Part shown: positions 19,120-29,532 of the stretch, piece after piece
Layout of the letters: each line of letters starts with the position of its first letter
Position numbering within the stretch: the first letter of the stretch is position 1
Assembly (NCBI RefSeq): GCF_014495685.1
Contig: NZ_JACTVI010000001.1
Location: 226,566-290,565 of the forward strand
DNA: 64,000 nucleotides
Direction of reading: 5' to 3'
Origin: Streptomyces sp. TRM68367
GTDB lineage: Bacteria > Actinomycetota > Actinomycetes > Streptomycetales > Streptomycetaceae
The notes under the pieces: generated by a model
The model's input: only the letters and a program-made list of their open reading frames with translations
Database searches by the model: none
Told to the model about the DNA's origin: nothing
Made by a program: the position numbers and the translations under genes

Positions 19120-19692
19120 ATGCTGCGTTTCCCCGGTCACGGTCACCGCCGCTCCCCCGACGACATCGTGATCGGCCCCCTCGACCTGGTGGCCCGCGTC
19201 GACGAGGCCCTCGCCGTCCAAGCGGTGGCCTTCGGCCTCGGCCCCGACGAAGTCGCCGTACGCCGTCAGATCGTCCTGCGCCACATGACGTACCCGGGAG
19301 CCCGGGCCCTCGGCGCCACCACCGGAGGTGATCGCCTCGTCGGGTTCGTCTACGGCATGCCCAACGACCGCGCCCACTGGTGGTCCACGGTCGTGGAGCC
19401 GTACCTCCGCGCCCAGGGCCACGACGACTGGCTCGACGACTCCTTCGTGATCACCGAGCTGCACGTCCACCCGCGCTACCAGAACGGCGGCATCGGCCGC
19501 ACCCTGATCACCACGATCACCGACGGCGCCGCCGAACCCCGCTCGATCCTCTCCGCGATCGACACCGACAGCCCCGCCCGCAGCCTGTACCGCTCCCTCG
19601 GCTACCGCGACCTCGCCCGCCAGGTCCTCTTCCCCAGCGCCCCCAGGCCGTACGCCGTGATGGGCGCCCCGCTGCCGTTGCTCAGGCCGTGA
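19120..19692 (+). CDS. GNAT acetyltransferase
   Basis: The 190-residue protein has a GNAT fold. ITELHVHPRYQNGGIGRTLI supplies the acetyl-CoA loop (Q/RxxGxG/A form, here QNGGIG), and SPARSLYRSLGYRDLARQ is the C-terminal helix and strand. I chose the ATG at 19120; the in-frame extension to 19003 runs through the upstream repeat and is unlikely. It lies 84 bases before proS on the same strand and may be cotranscribed. The substrate is unknown. Confidence 0.85.
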   Translation: MLRFPGHGHRRSPDDIVIGPLDLVARVDEALAVQAVAFGLGPDEVAVRRQIVLRHMTYPGARALGATTGGDRLVGFVYGMPNDRAHWWSTVVEPYLRAQGHDDWLDDSFVITELHVHPRYQNGGIGRTLITTITDGAAEPRSILSAIDTDSPARSLYRSLGYRDLARQVLFPSAPRPYAVMGAPLPLLRP

Positions 19693-19776
19693 GCGCCACC
19701 CAAACCGATTTCCACCGTGATGGGTGCCCCGGCTAACCTCGGGCCATCACTCATACGCAGCAGGAGCAGAAGAACC

Positions 19777-21480
19777 ATGGCGAACGCACCGGTCCAGCGC
19801 ATCTCCCAGTTGATGGCAAAGACGCTGCGCGACGACCCGGCGGACGCCGAGGTCCTCAGCCACAAGCTGCTGGTCCGCGCCGGGTACGTCCGCCGCACCG
19901 CCGCGGGCGTGTGGTCCTGGCTGCCGCTCGGCAAGAGGGTGCTGGCCAACGTCGAGCGGATCGTCCGCGAGGAGATGGACGCCATCGGCGCCCAGGAGGT
20001 GCTGCTTCCCTCCCTGCTGCCGCGTGAGCCGTACGACGCCACGGGCCGCTGGGACGAGTACGGCCCCGAGCTGTTCCGCCTGAAGGACCGCAAGGGCGGC
20101 GACTACCTCCTCGGCCCCACCCACGAGGAGATCTTCACCCTCCTCGTCAAGGACCAGGCGTCCTCCTACAAGGATCTGCCGGTGATCCTCTACCAGATCC
20201 AGACCAAGTTCCGGGACGAGGCCCGGCCCCGCGCGGGCATCCTGCGCGGCCGTGAGTTCCTGATGAAGGACTCGTACTCCTTCGATGCCGCCGACGAGGG
20301 CCTCGCCGCGTCGTACGCCCTGCACCGCCAGGCCTACCAGCGCATCTTCGAGCGACTCGGCCTCGACTACCGCATCTGCGCCGCGACCGCCGGCGCGATG
20401 GGCGGCTCCAGGTCCGAGGAGTTCCTCGCCCCGGCCGACGCCGGCGAGGACACCTTCGCGGACTGCCCGCACTGCGACTTCGCGGCCAACACCGAGGCGA
20501 TCAGGTACGACATCAAGCCGGTGGACGCCTCCGGTGTGCCGGCCGCCGAGGACATCCCGACCCCCGACACCCCGACGATCGAGACCCTGGCCGCATCCCT
20601 CGGCGTCCCGGCCTCCGCGACCCTGAAGAACCTCCTCGTGAAGGTCGCCGGCGAGATCGTCGCCGTCGGGGTGCCCGGTGACCGCGAGGTCGACCTGGCC
20701 AAGGTCGAGGCGCACTTCGCACCGGCGCCCGTGGAACTGGTCACCGTCGAGGACTTCATCAACCGTCCCGACCTGGTCCGCGGCTACGTTGGCCCGCAGG
20801 GGCTGGACAAGGTCAGGTACATCGCCGACCCGCGCGTGGCCCCCGGCACGGCCTGGATCACCGGCGCGAACAAGGCCAACACGCACGCGAAGAACCTCGT
20901 CGCCGGGCGTGACTTCGAGGTCGGCGAGTACGTCGACGTCGTGGTCGTCCAGGAGGGCGACCCCTGTCCGAAGTGCGGCACGGGCCTCAAGCTCGACCGC
21001 GCCATCGAGATCGGCCACATCTTCCAGCTGGGCCGCAAGTACGCCGACGCCCTCAAGCTCGACGTCCTCGGCCAGAACGGCAAGCCGGTCCGCGTCACCA
21101 TGGGCTCCTACGGCGTAGGAGTCTCCCGCGCGGTCGCGGCCCTCGCCGAGCAGACCGCCGACGACAAGGGCCTGTGCTGGCCGGCCGAGGTCGCCCCGGC
21201 GGACGTCCACGTGGTCGCCGCAGGCAAGGCCCTCCAGACCGAACTGGCCCTCGACGTCTCCGAGAAGCTGGCGGCGGCCGGCGTCCGCGTCCTGTGCGAC
21301 GACCGTGCGGGCGTCTCGCCGGGCGTGAAGTTCACCGACGCGGAACTGATCGGCGTACCGCAAATTCTGGTAGCGGGCCGCCGCGCCTCCGAAGGCATCG
21401 TCGAACTCAAGGACCGCAAGACCGGCAACCGCGAGGAACTCCCGGTCACCGAGGCCATCACCCGCCTGACGACGACCTGA
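19777..21480 (+). CDS. proS: Prolyl-tRNA synthetase, bacterial type
   Basis: The 567-residue enzyme charges tRNA-Pro. Class II motif 2 is [21 protein letters not shown], and motif 3 is [17 protein letters not shown]. Between them, about residues 260-400, is the YbaK-like editing domain ([24 protein letters not shown]) that clears mischarged Ala-tRNA. The anticodon-binding domain closes the protein. AGGAG lies ten bases before the chosen ATG. Confidence 0.97.
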   Translation: MANAPVQRISQLMAKTLRDDPADAEVLSHKLLVRAGYVRRTAAGVWSWLPLGKRVLANVERIVREEMDAIGAQEVLLPSLLPREPYDATGRWDEYGPELFRLKDRKGGDYLLGPTHEEIFTLLVKDQASSYKDLPVILYQIQTKFRDEARPRAGILRGREFLMKDSYSFDAADEGLAASYALHRQAYQRIFERLGLDYRICAATAGAMGGSRSEEFLAPADAGEDTFADCPHCDFAANTEAIRYDIKPVDASGVPAAEDIPTPDTPTIETLAASLGVPASATLKNLLVKVAGEIVAVGVPGDREVDLAKVEAHFAPAPVELVTVEDFINRPDLVRGYVGPQGLDKVRYIADPRVAPGTAWITGANKANTHAKNLVAGRDFEVGEYVDVVVVQEGDPCPKCGTGLKLDRAIEIGHIFQLGRKYADALKLDVLGQNGKPVRVTMGSYGVGVSRAVAALAEQTADDKGLCWPAEVAPADVHVVAAGKALQTELALDVSEKLAAAGVRVLCDDRAGVSPGVKFTDAELIGVPQILVAGRRASEGIVELKDRKTGNREELPVTEAITRLTTT

Positions 21481-21660
21481 CCTACGGCACACCGCACTCC
21501 CGGCCGGGCTGACGCACGCAGCCCGGCCACGGGACCCGTTCGAGCGGCATGGGGAAGCGCGAGTGTTCAAGCGGCCTGGGGAAGTGCGAGAACGCCCCGC
21601 AGCCCCGCCTGGACGGCCACCCGCAGGGAGGGGCACGTCCGATGGCTCGTCTCGACGCGG

Positions 21661-21775
21661 CAATCTCAGCCCGTCCGGCGTTTGAGGACGAGGCCGTTCA
21701 GGCCGCAGCGGGGGTCCAGGGGCGGCAGCCCCCGGGGACGGGACGGGCAGGGGCGGCGGGGGCGAGACAAACCCG
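21661..21775. repeat. Dispersed Streptomyces repeat in proS downstream region
   Basis: The 312 bases from 21481 to 21792 contain no gene. They hold the phrase AGCCCGTCCGGCGTTTGAGG (from 21668), then a GC-rich hairpin region with GGGGCGGCAGCCCC. This phrase is, to my knowledge, one of the commonest intergenic repeats of Streptomyces. The hairpin may serve as a terminator between convergent proS and the kinase-like gene. Confidence 0.6.
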
Positions 21776-21792
21776 GCGGCAACCGCATCGCC

Positions 21793-22701
21793 CTACAGCC
21801 AGCCGGCGAACTCCAGCAGCAGCTCCGCATCCTGCCGGCGGCCAACCCTGAGCGCCCGTACCCCCGACTCCACCGCCCGGAACAGCGTCCACCCCCGCAA
21901 CCGCTCCTGATCCACATCCAGCGACTCCGCGAGCCGTCTGACCCGCCGCCGTGTCGTCGCCGCACCCGACGGCTGGGCGATCAGATCCTCCACCCGGTCC
22001 CGGACCAGCCGCGCCAGATCGAAGGCACACTCGCCGACCACCGGATCAGGCCCGACCGCCAGCCACGGCATCCGCTCCCCGGACAGCACCTTGCTCTGCC
22101 GGAACGTCCCGTGCAGCAACCGCCGCTCGGGCGGCACGGCCAGCAACTCCGCGCGGGCCGCGAGCGCCGCATCCACCAGCGGCGCCACCTCCGCGTCGGC
22201 CTCCACTCCCGCCCGCATCGCCTCGGCCTGCCGCCCCGTCCGCTCTTCGACCGTCTCAAACACCTGCGCTGGCCCCTCACCAGGCGGCTCCACCCACAGC
22301 CGCCGCAACGTCCCCGCCGCCTCCAGCAGCGCCTTCGCCTCCGGCAACGACCGCACCGACACATCCGGATGCAGCCGCTCCAGCAACAGCACCCCCTCTG
22401 CGGTGAACGGCTCGAGCAACTGCACGGCACCCACCCCGCCCCAGTGCGCCAGCGCGGCCCGCTCGCTCTCCGGACGGGCCCGGCGCGGCGCCAGTTTGAG
22501 CACCGCGGGCGTCCCGTCCGGCCGCCGCACCAGCACCACCAGACTGCTGCGCCCCCCGGGCACCTGCACCCGCTCCACGGTCAACTCGCGTAGCGCGACG
22601 GCCTGCTGCGCCTGATCGGGCAGCTTCGCCAGCCAGTCGTCGGCGTCGGGAGCGCTCTCACCGAGCGCCCTGACCAGCCGCCGCGGCGGTTCGAACACCA
22701 T
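21793..22701 (-). CDS. APH-family kinase-like protein lacking catalytic residues
   Basis: The 302-residue protein has the layout of aminoglycoside phosphotransferases: an N-lobe with [17 protein letters not shown] (nucleotide-binding Lys) and a C-lobe with [12 protein letters not shown] and [20 protein letters not shown]. In active relatives these read HGDLHxGNVL and WLAIDPxxxxGDxxFDLA. Here the catalytic Asp is Thr, the metal-binding Asn is Lys, and the second metal Asp is Gly. It is therefore probably not an active kinase and should not be read as a resistance gene. The ATG at 22701 has GGAAGGGAA upstream. Confidence 0.75.
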   Translation of the reverse strand: MVFEPPRRLVRALGESAPDADDWLAKLPDQAQQAVALRELTVERVQVPGGRSSLVVLVRRPDGTPAVLKLAPRRARPESERAALAHWGGVGAVQLLEPFTAEGVLLLERLHPDVSVRSLPEAKALLEAAGTLRRLWVEPPGEGPAQVFETVEERTGRQAEAMRAGVEADAEVAPLVDAALAARAELLAVPPERRLLHGTFRQSKVLSGERMPWLAVGPDPVVGECAFDLARLVRDRVEDLIAQPSGAATTRRRVRRLAESLDVDQERLRGWTLFRAVESGVRALRVGRRQDAELLLEFAGWL

Positions 22702-22738
22702 GCGCGAGTCGTTCCCTTCCGGTTCGGTTACCCCCGTG

Positions 22739-23203
22739 TCACCCCTTCGGTGGCGCCGACGCCGAGGCGGCACCCGCCCGCTCGGCGAGACCAGGGAAGG
22801 CTACGCTCCCGCCGCGCCAGCGCACCGCCCGGACCGCCGCCTCCCGCAGCGCCTGCGCGGCCGTGCGCCGCCGCCCGCCCTCAGCTGCCCGAACCAGGTC
22901 GGAGTACACCCCGGCGACCCGCTCCTCCAACTCGGCGGCGAGCCGCACGGCCGCGCCCGAGTCCGCCACCGGGAACGGCAGCGCGTACCCGGCGGCCGCG
23001 GCGACCGGCTCACCGCCCAGATCGCGCACCTCGCGCGCCAGCGCGTCCCGCCGCGCCCGGTGCGCGTCGTACCCCGTCCGCGCCTCCACCTGCCGCGCCC
23101 GGCCGATCCGGCCCCCGACGACGCCGTACCCGTACACCGCCGCATGCTCGGCCGCCAGCGCCGCCTGAAGCGCCCGGAGCACCTGCGCATCCGCCTCGCT
23201 CAC
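22739..23203 (-). CDS. Ferritin-like protein, DUF4439 type
   Basis: The 154-residue protein is mostly helical. [20 protein letters not shown] and [14 protein letters not shown] have Glu and His at ferritin-like positions, fitting the DUF4439 ferritin-like family. Iron binding is not certain. The GTG start overlaps the stop of the repeat peptide upstream by four bases (GTGA). With the lipoprotein upstream it forms a minus-strand group transcribed away from rimP. Confidence 0.8.
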   Translation of the reverse strand: MSEADAQVLRALQAALAAEHAAVYGYGVVGGRIGRARQVEARTGYDAHRARRDALAREVRDLGGEPVAAAAGYALPFPVADSGAAVRLAAELEERVAGVYSDLVRAAEGGRRRTAAQALREAAVRAVRWRGGSVAFPGLAERAGAASASAPPKG

Positions 23204-23367
23204 CGCTCACCACCCGCCGTCGAACCGCCTGCCACCGAACCGCCTGCCACCGAGCCACCCGCCGTCGAGCCACCCGTCATGGAGCCACCCGCCGTCGAGC
23301 CGCCTGCCGCCCCGCTCACCTCCCCGGCCCCCCGCCTCTCCGGCCGCCGGTCCCACGCTTCGCTCAC
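23200..23367 (-). CDS. Small Gly/Ser/Thr/Ala repeat peptide
   Basis: A GTG at 23367, three bases after the lipoprotein stop, opens 55 codons ending at 23200 in a GTGA overlap with the DUF4439 start. Residues 22-51 are six five-residue repeats of [10 protein letters not shown] or GGSMT. Its first residues (VSEAWD) resemble the DUF4439 start (VSEADA), which could reflect a local duplication. The coupling at both ends argues for translation. It could also be non-coding minisatellite DNA. No function can be assigned. Confidence 0.4.
   Translation of the reverse strand: MSEAWDRRPERRGAGEVSGAAGGSTAGGSMTGGSTAGGSVAGGSVAGGSTAGGER
23216..23305. repeat. 15-bp minisatellite, six units
   Basis: Six 15-base units, for example GCCGTCGAACCGCCT and GCCACCGAGCCACCC, run head to tail, with an imperfect seventh. 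The period is a multiple of three and stays in frame with the small repeat peptide on the minus strand. Confidence 0.85.
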
Positions 23368-23370
23368 CCG

Positions 23371-23964
23371 TCACCTCTCCGTCAGCAGATACACGTGCCC
23401 CGCCCCGGCCGCCGCGACCGAGGCCAGGAGCCGGGCCAGTTCCCCCGGCACGGCGAGCAGCGCCTCGGCGCGCCGGTCCGCGAGGGCGCGTTCGGCGGCG
23501 GCGAGCTCGGCGAGGGCATCCTTCTCGTTCCCCGGCACCGGGGCCGGCGGCGAAACGGACGGTGACACCGAAGCAGACGCCTTCTGGTCACCCCCGGCCT
23601 TCGAATCACTCCCGGCCTTCCGCTCACCTTCAGCGTTCGACTCAGCCCCAGCCGCCCCCTTCCTCCCACCCCCGAACGCCTCCGCATGGCGCACGGTCTC
23701 CGCCCGCAACGGCCGCAGCCGCCCCGCCAGGCCCGGATACGCGGCGAGCACGGCGTCGTACCGCGCCACCAACTCCTCGCTGTCCCGGGCCGCACGCGCG
23801 CGTGCCCGGTCGGCGGCCGACGGGCGGCTGCCGGAGCCGCCCGGGCCGTCGGAGTCCCCGGACCAGGCGGAACAGCCCACGAGGAGGGCCGACCCGGCGG
23901 CCGAAACGAGCAGGCTCCTTCTGCGCGGCCCCGAGGGGATACGCGACGGTGGGGGGAAGGGCAC
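23371..23964 (-). CDS. Putative lipoprotein
   Basis: The 197-residue protein has an Arg-rich start, a short hydrophobic stretch and the lipobox LLVGC (Cys31), so it should be lipid-anchored outside the membrane. After a Gly/Ser linker come two Ala/Glu-rich helical stretches (about residues 50-95 and 146-195) separated by a charged low-complexity linker rich in Lys, Ala, Gly and Ser. It is the first gene of the minus-strand group, divergent from rimP across about 200 bases. No family is recognised. Confidence 0.7.
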   Translation of the reverse strand: MPFPPPSRIPSGPRRRSLLVSAAGSALLVGCSAWSGDSDGPGGSGSRPSAADRARARAARDSEELVARYDAVLAAYPGLAGRLRPLRAETVRHAEAFGGGRKGAAGAESNAEGERKAGSDSKAGGDQKASASVSPSVSPPAPVPGNEKDALAELAAAERALADRRAEALLAVPGELARLLASVAAAGAGHVYLLTER

Positions 23965-24167
23965 GGCAGACGTCCTCGGGGCACTCGTACGGAAGAGGCG
24001 GCGCAGGCGGCGGCACGCCCGTGATCACGGTACCCGTGACCCCGCCCGCCGCCACTCATCGGCACCGTCCGTGACCGGGTGGACGGCAACACCCTCCTGG
24101 ACCGGATACGCTTTCACCAGACACGCGACCTTCCCACAACAGCACACGCGGCCGAGGAGTCACCCGG

Positions 24168-24665
24168 ATGAGCACCACCCAGAGCGAGAGGCTGCGAGAA
24201 CTGCTGGAACCGCTCGTCACCTCCACGGGCCTGGACCTCGAAGAGATCGCCGTGGACTCGGTCGGCCGCAAGCGTGTGCTGCGCGTCGTCGTCGACTCCG
24301 ACACCGGTGCGGACCTGGGCAAGATCGCCGATGTGAGCCGCGAGCTCTCGGCGAAACTCGACGAGACGGACGCGATGGGCCAGGGGGAGTACACCCTGGA
24401 GGTCGGTACCCCGGGCGCGGAGCGCCTCCTCACGGAACACCGGCACTACGTGCGTGCCACCGGCCGGCTGGTGAAGTTCCAGCTGGCCGAGGGCGGCGAG
24501 CTGGTGGCCAGAATCCTCAAGGTCGACGACGAAGGTCTCGACACCGAGGTGCCCGGGGTCAAGGGACGCAAGGCCACCGCGCGCAGGCTCGCCTTCGAGG
24601 ACATCGACAGGGCGCGCGTGCAGGTGGAATTCAGCCGCAAGGACAAGAACGAGGAGGAGGCGTAG
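24168..24665 (+). CDS. rimP: Ribosome maturation factor RimP
   Basis: The 165-residue protein has the RimP alpha/beta domain ([31 protein letters not shown] helix, [14 protein letters not shown]) and a C-terminal SH3-like barrel. RimP acts in late assembly of the 30S subunit. It begins the translation cluster and is followed directly by nusA, three bases after its stop. Confidence 0.96.
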   Translation: MSTTQSERLRELLEPLVTSTGLDLEEIAVDSVGRKRVLRVVVDSDTGADLGKIADVSRELSAKLDETDAMGQGEYTLEVGTPGAERLLTEHRHYVRATGRLVKFQLAEGGELVARILKVDDEGLDTEVPGVKGRKATARRLAFEDIDRARVQVEFSRKDKNEEEA

Positions 24666-24667
24666 CC

Positions 24668-25654
24668 GTGGACATCGACATGAGCGCCCTGCGGGGCTTG
24701 GTACGGGAGAAGGAGATTTCCTTCGACCTGCTGGTCGAGGCGATCGAGTCGGCCCTCCTCATCGCCTACCACCGCACCGAGGGAAGCCGCCGGCACGCAC
24801 GCGTGGAGCTCAACCGGGAGACCGGACATGTGACCGTGTGGGCGAAGGAGGACCCCGACGACCTCCAGGAGGGGCAGGAGCCCCGCGAGTTCGACGACAC
24901 ACCGTCGGGTTTCGGCCGTATCGCCGCCACCACCGCCAAGCAGGTGATCCTGCAGCGGCTGCGCGACGCCGAGGACGACGCGACGCTCGGCGAGTACGCC
25001 GGACGCGAGGGCGACATCGTCACCGGCGTCGTCCAGCAGGGCCGCGACCCGAAGAACGTGCTGGTCGACGTCGGCAGGCTGGAGGCCATCCTGCCGGTGC
25101 AGGAGCAGGTGCCGGGGGAGACGTACCCGCACGGGATGCGGCTGAGGTCGTACGTCGTCCGGGTGGCGAAGGGCGTCCGCGGCCCGTCCGTGACCCTGTC
25201 CCGCACGCACCCCAATCTGGTGAAGAAGCTCTTCGCCCTGGAGGTGCCGGAGATCGCCGACGGGTCGGTCGAGATCGCCGCGATCGCCCGTGAGGCCGGT
25301 CACCGGACGAAGATCGCCGTCCGCTCCACCCGCAGCGGCCTGAACGCCAAGGGCGCCTGCATCGGCCCCATGGGCGGCCGGGTGCGCAACGTCATGGGCG
25401 AGCTGAACGGTGAGAAGATCGACATCGTCGACTGGTCGGACGACCCGGCGGAGATGGTCGCCAACGCGCTGTCACCCGCGCGGGTGTCCAAGGTGGAGGT
25501 CGTGGACATGGCGACCCGGTCCGCGCGCGTGACGGTGCCGGACTACCAGCTGTCCCTGGCGATCGGCAAGGAAGGCCAGAACGCCCGGCTCGCCGCCCGG
25601 CTCACCGGCTGGCGGATCGATATCCGGCCGGACACCGAGCAGGCCGGGGAATAG
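24668..25654 (+). CDS. nusA: Transcription termination/antitermination factor NusA
   Basis: The 328-residue protein has the N-terminal RNA-polymerase-binding domain, an S1 domain ([21 protein letters not shown]) and two KH domains ([14 protein letters not shown] and [15 protein letters not shown]). The acidic C-terminal repeats of E. coli NusA are absent, as is usual in actinobacteria. GTG 24668 is chosen just after the rimP stop; ATG 24680 is an alternative. Confidence 0.96.
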   Translation: MDIDMSALRGLVREKEISFDLLVEAIESALLIAYHRTEGSRRHARVELNRETGHVTVWAKEDPDDLQEGQEPREFDDTPSGFGRIAATTAKQVILQRLRDAEDDATLGEYAGREGDIVTGVVQQGRDPKNVLVDVGRLEAILPVQEQVPGETYPHGMRLRSYVVRVAKGVRGPSVTLSRTHPNLVKKLFALEVPEIADGSVEIAAIAREAGHRTKIAVRSTRSGLNAKGACIGPMGGRVRNVMGELNGEKIDIVDWSDDPAEMVANALSPARVSKVEVVDMATRSARVTVPDYQLSLAIGKEGQNARLAARLTGWRIDIRPDTEQAGE

Positions 25655-25743
25655 TCCCAGCCGCAGGCCGGTTGGATCACGACAACAGCTGTTCGATCCC
25701 TACCCCGAAGGGGTGAGGTCGGCGCGGGGAGGTAGACTTAAGG

Positions 25744-26040
25744 GTGTCTGGCCGGACACGCGCCCGAGCATGCCCTGAACGCACCTGTGTGGGGTGCCGG
25801 GAACGAGCGGCCAAGGCTGATCTGCTGCGGATCGTGGCGATCAAGGGTGAATGCGCCCCTGATCCTCGCGGTACGCTGCCCGGCCGGGGTGCGTATGTGC
25901 ACCCCGCTCTGGTCTGTCTCGACCAGGCGGTACGCCGCCGGGCGTTCACGCGGGCACTGCGCGCCCCGGGAGCGCTCGACACAAAGGCGTTGCGCCGATA
26001 CGTCGAGCGGACAACAGTTGCTGAGCAGGCAACACGGTAA
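25744..26040 (+). CDS. ylxR: YlxR family RNA-binding protein
   Basis: The 98-residue basic protein has the DUF448 signature PERTCVGCRERAAKADLLRI and GRGAYVHPALVCLDQAVRR. The family is always found between nusA and infB and binds RNA; in Bacillus it can affect gene expression. A small hairpin (CTACCCCGAAGGGGTGAGG, near 25700) precedes it. Confidence 0.94.
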   Translation: MSGRTRARACPERTCVGCRERAAKADLLRIVAIKGECAPDPRGTLPGRGAYVHPALVCLDQAVRRRAFTRALRAPGALDTKALRRYVERTTVAEQATR

Positions 26041-26186
26041 GACGTGCCGTACGGAATCCCGTGCGGTGTAGGTACCTCGCGAGTCGAAAGCAGGTCGAGA
26101 TTGCGATGAGCACTCGATGAGTACGCGATGAGTACGCCCATGAACTAGCGACGGTCCGGCCGCAACCCGGACCTCAAAGGAGCGAA

Positions 26187-29100
26187 GTGGCTAAGGTCCG
26201 GGTCTACGAACTCGCCAAGGAGTTCGGCGTCGAGAGCAAGGTCGTCATGGCCAAGCTCCAGGAACTCGGTGAATTCGTCCGTTCGGCGTCTTCGACCATC
26301 GAAGCGCCCGTAGTACGCAAGCTGACTGACGCCTTCCAGGGCGGCGGTGGCAACGGCAAGTCCGCCGCGAAGCCCGCAGCCCCCAAGAAGGCGACCCCCC
26401 GTCCCGCCGCGCCCTCTCCGGCGCAGGGTGGGGGTACCTCCCACGGCGCTAAGCCAGCGGGGGAGCGTCCGGCTGCACCGAGGCCGGCCGCACCCAAGCC
26501 CCCGGCGGCCCAGCAGCCCGCGGCCCCCTCGGCGCCGTCCGCGCCGGCCCCGGGTCCGCGTCCGACGCCGGGTCCGAAGCCCGCGCCGCGTCCGGCCCCG
26601 GCAGCGCCCGAGTTCACCGCGCCGCCGTCGGCCCCGTCCGGGCCGAAGCCCGGCGCGCGTCCCGGTGCCCCCAAGCCCGGTGGCCGTCCGTCCGGTTCCG
26701 ACCAGGGCCAGCGGGGCCAGCGCCCCGGCGGCCAGGGCCCGCGTCCCGGTGCCCAGTCGCCGCGTCCGGGCGCCCGTCCGTCCGGTCCCCGTCCGGGCAA
26801 CAACCCCTTCACCTCCGGTGGTTCCACCGGCATGGCGCGCCCGCAGGCGCCGCGTCCGCAAGGCCAGCGCCCCGGCGGCGGCCCCGCAGGCGGCGGTCCC
26901 CGTCCGCAGGCGCCCGGCGGCCAGGGCGGCGGCCCGCGTCCGCAGGCTCCGGGCGGTAACCGTCCGAGCCCGGGCTCGATGCCGCGTCCGCAGGGCGGCG
27001 GCGCGCGTCCCGGCGGCGGTTCCGCCGGTCCGCGCCCGAACCCCGGCATGATGCCGCAGCGTCCCGCTGCCGGACCGCGTCCTGGCGGCGGCCCTGGTGG
27101 TGGTGGCGGCGGCCGTGGCCCGGCCGGTGCCGGTCGTCCCGGCGGCGGTCGTCCGGGTGGCGGCGGCGGTTTCGCCGGCCGTCCCGGTGGCGGCGGCGGT
27201 CGTCCGGGCGGTGGCGGCGGTTTCGCCGGTCGTCCCGGCGGCGGTGGCGGCTTCGGCGGCGGCCCCGGCGGCGGTGGCCGTCCCGGCTTCGGCGGTCGTC
27301 CCGGTGGTCCGGGCGGTCGCGGTGGCACGCAGGGCGCCTTCGGCCGTCCCGGCGGTCCCGCGCGGCGTGGTCGCAAGTCGAAGCGGCAGCGCCGTCAGGA
27401 GTACGAGGCCATGCAGGCCCCGTCGGTCGGCGGCGTGATGCTGCCGCGCGGCAACGGCGAGACGATCCGTCTCTCCCGCGGCGCGTCGCTCACCGACTTC
27501 GCGGAGAAGATCAACGCCAACCCGGCGTCCCTCGTCGCGGTCATGATGAACCTCGGCGAGATGGTCACCGCCACCCAGTCCGTCTCCGACGAGACGCTGG
27601 AGCTCCTGGCGGGCGAGATGAACTACACGGTTCAGGTCGTCAGCCCGGAGGAGGAGGACCGCGAGCTGCTCGAGTCCTTCGACATCGAGTTCGGCGAGGA
27701 CGAGGGCTCCGAGGAGGACCTGGTCGTCCGTCCGCCGTCGGTGACCGTCATGGGTCACGTCGACCACGGTAAGACCCGTCTGCTCGACGCCATCCGCAAG
27801 ACGAACGTCATCGCGGGCGAGGCCGGTGGCATCACCCAGCACATCGGTGCCTACCAGGTCGCGACCGAGGTCAACGGCGAGGACCGCAAGATCACCTTCA
27901 TCGACACCCCGGGTCACGAGGCGTTCACCGCCATGCGTGCCCGCGGTGCGAAGTCGACCGACATCGCGATCCTCGTGGTGGCGGCCAACGACGGTGTGAT
28001 GCCGCAGACGGTCGAGGCGCTCAACCACGCCAAGGCCGCCGAGGTCCCGATCGTCGTCGCGGTCAACAAGATCGACGTGGAGGGCGCCGACCCGACCAAG
28101 GTGCGCGGTCAGCTGACCGAGTACGGCCTGGTGGCCGAGGAGTACGGCGGCGACACGATGTTCGTCGACATCTCCGCCAAGCAGGGTCTGAACATCGACT
28201 CGCTGCTGGAAGCGGTCATCCTGACCGCCGACGCCTCGCTCGACCTGCGGGCCAACCCGGCCCAGGACGCGCAGGGCATCGCGATCGAGTCCCGCCTGGA
28301 CCGCGGCCGGGGTGCCGTCGCCACGGTGCTCGTCCAGCGCGGCACGCTGCGCGTGGGCGACACCATGGTCGTCGGTGACGCTTACGGCCGAGTCCGCGCC
28401 ATGCTCGACGACAACGGCAACAACGTCGCCGAGGCGGGCCCGTCCACGCCGGTCCAGGTCCTGGGTCTGACCAACGTCCCGGGCGCGGGCGACAACTTCA
28501 TCGTGGTCGAGGAGGACCGTACGGCCCGCCAGATCGCGGAGAAGCGCGCCGCCCGCGAGCGCAACGCGGCCTTCGCCAAGCGCACGCGCCGCGTGTCCCT
28601 GGAGGACCTGGACAAGGTGCTGAAGGCCGGCGAGGTCCAGCAGCTGAACCTGATCATCAAGGGCGACGCTTCTGGTTCGGTCGAGGCACTGGAGTCCTCC
28701 CTGCTCCAGCTGGACGTCGGCGAAGAGGTCGACATCCGGGTCCTGCACCGCGGCGTGGGTGCGGTCACGGAGTCCGACATCGACCTGGCGATGGGCTCGG
28801 ACGCCATCGTGATCGGCTTCAACGTGCGCGCGGCCGGCCGTGCGGCGCAGATGGCCGAGCGCGAGGGCGTGGACGTCCGCTACTACTCGGTCATCTACCA
28901 GGCGATCGAGGAGATCGAGGCGGCCCTCAAGGGCATGCTCAAGCCGGAGTACGAGGAGGTCGAGCTCGGTACGGCGGAGATCCGCGAGGTCTTCAGGTCG
29001 TCCAAGCTGGGCAACATCGCGGGTGTGCTCATCCGCTCCGGCGAGGTCAGGCGCAACACCAAGGCGCGCCTCATCCGTGACGGCAAGGTGGTCGCGGAGA

Positions 29101-29252
29101 ACCTCACGATCGAGGGCCTGCGTCGCTTCAAGGACGACGTCACCGAGATCCGCGATGGCTTCGAGGGCGGTATCAACCTCGGAAACTTCAACGACATCAA
29201 GGTCGACGACGTCATCGCGACGTACGAGATGCGCGAGAAGCCGCGCGCGTAA
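26187..29252 (+). CDS. infB: Translation initiation factor IF-2
   Basis: The 1021-residue GTPase starts at a GTG behind AAAGGAG. Residues 1-50 are the IF2 N-domain, followed by some 350 residues rich in Gly, Pro, Ala and Arg, including Gly-rich repeats near residues 300-390, typical of Streptomyces IF2. The G-domain has GHVDHGKT (about residues 523-530), DTPGHEAF and NKID. Domains II-IV, ending in the fMet-tRNA-binding domain, complete it. Residues 80-93 lie within an apparent in-frame insertion of an intergenic-type repeat. A long proline-rich frame opposite it is a shadow. Confidence 0.97.
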   Translation: MAKVRVYELAKEFGVESKVVMAKLQELGEFVRSASSTIEAPVVRKLTDAFQGGGGNGKSAAKPAAPKKATPRPAAPSPAQGGGTSHGAKPAGERPAAPRPAAPKPPAAQQPAAPSAPSAPAPGPRPTPGPKPAPRPAPAAPEFTAPPSAPSGPKPGARPGAPKPGGRPSGSDQGQRGQRPGGQGPRPGAQSPRPGARPSGPRPGNNPFTSGGSTGMARPQAPRPQGQRPGGGPAGGGPRPQAPGGQGGGPRPQAPGGNRPSPGSMPRPQGGGARPGGGSAGPRPNPGMMPQRPAAGPRPGGGPGGGGGGRGPAGAGRPGGGRPGGGGGFAGRPGGGGGRPGGGGGFAGRPGGGGGFGGGPGGGGRPGFGGRPGGPGGRGGTQGAFGRPGGPARRGRKSKRQRRQEYEAMQAPSVGGVMLPRGNGETIRLSRGASLTDFAEKINANPASLVAVMMNLGEMVTATQSVSDETLELLAGEMNYTVQVVSPEEEDRELLESFDIEFGEDEGSEEDLVVRPPSVTVMGHVDHGKTRLLDAIRKTNVIAGEAGGITQHIGAYQVATEVNGEDRKITFIDTPGHEAFTAMRARGAKSTDIAILVVAANDGVMPQTVEALNHAKAAEVPIVVAVNKIDVEGADPTKVRGQLTEYGLVAEEYGGDTMFVDISAKQGLNIDSLLEAVILTADASLDLRANPAQDAQGIAIESRLDRGRGAVATVLVQRGTLRVGDTMVVGDAYGRVRAMLDDNGNNVAEAGPSTPVQVLGLTNVPGAGDNFIVVEEDRTARQIAEKRAARERNAAFAKRTRRVSLEDLDKVLKAGEVQQLNLIIKGDASGSVEALESSLLQLDVGEEVDIRVLHRGVGAVTESDIDLAMGSDAIVIGFNVRAAGRAAQMAEREGVDVRYYSVIYQAIEEIEAALKGMLKPEYEEVELGTAEIREVFRSSKLGNIAGVLIRSGEVRRNTKARLIRDGKVVAENLTIEGLRRFKDDVTEIRDGFEGGINLGNFNDIKVDDVIATYEMREKPRA
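26424..26467. repeat. Intergenic-type palindromic repeat inside infB
   Basis: GTGGGGGTACCTCCCAC is nearly self-complementary and is followed by an AGCGGGGGAG end. The phrase GGGGGTACCTCCC with GGGGGAG a short way on is common between genes in Streptomyces. Here it sits in frame in the low-complexity linker of IF2. Confidence 0.55.
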
Positions 29253-29267
29253 CAACGCCCGGTTCTG

Positions 29268-29307
29268 AGGCTGGCCGACGGGGACACGGTTCTCCGTCGG
29301 CCAGCCT
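29268..29307 (+). terminator. Strong hairpin terminator after infB
   Basis: AGGCTGGCCGACGG (29268-29281) and CCGTCGGCCAGCCT (29294-29307) are perfect inverted copies. The stem extends by further pairs to a six-base loop. Confidence 0.88.
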
Positions 29308-29323
29308 GCGGTTTCCCAACTCA

Positions 29324-29393
29324 AGGGGCGCGGGGCTGTATCGATGTGCAGCTTCGCCGCGTGGGCGTGAGAACCACCCACGGACCCGCACAC
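29324..29393. repeat. Dispersed Streptomyces intergenic repeat, copy 3
   Basis: It starts AGGGGCGCGGGGCTGTATCG and contains CTTCGCCGCGTGGGCG; it is closely similar to the copy at 18990. A separate perfect hairpin, GTCCGGGGC-AAA-GCCCCGGAC, follows at 29429-29449. Together they fill most of the 280 bases between infB and ylxP. Confidence 0.65.
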
Positions 29394-29532
29394 GCGGCAC
29401 ACGGGAGACCCCCCACCAGGCGTCGGGGGTCCGGGGCAAAGCCCCGGACAAATCCGGTCGAGCCGCCGGCAGGCACGGGGTACGGTTCTGCGAGACCTTC
29501 GATCCCGCACCGGCGGGTCATCCGGAACACAC

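Noticed and set aside
21793..22701. Aminoglycoside resistance gene
   Set aside because: Catalytic and metal-binding residues are replaced, so kinase activity is unlikely.
22700..24667. Upstream in-frame extension of nusA to a 984-codon plus frame
   Set aside because: It reads through two minus-strand genes, a minisatellite and rimP in another frame; the real NusA starts near 24668.
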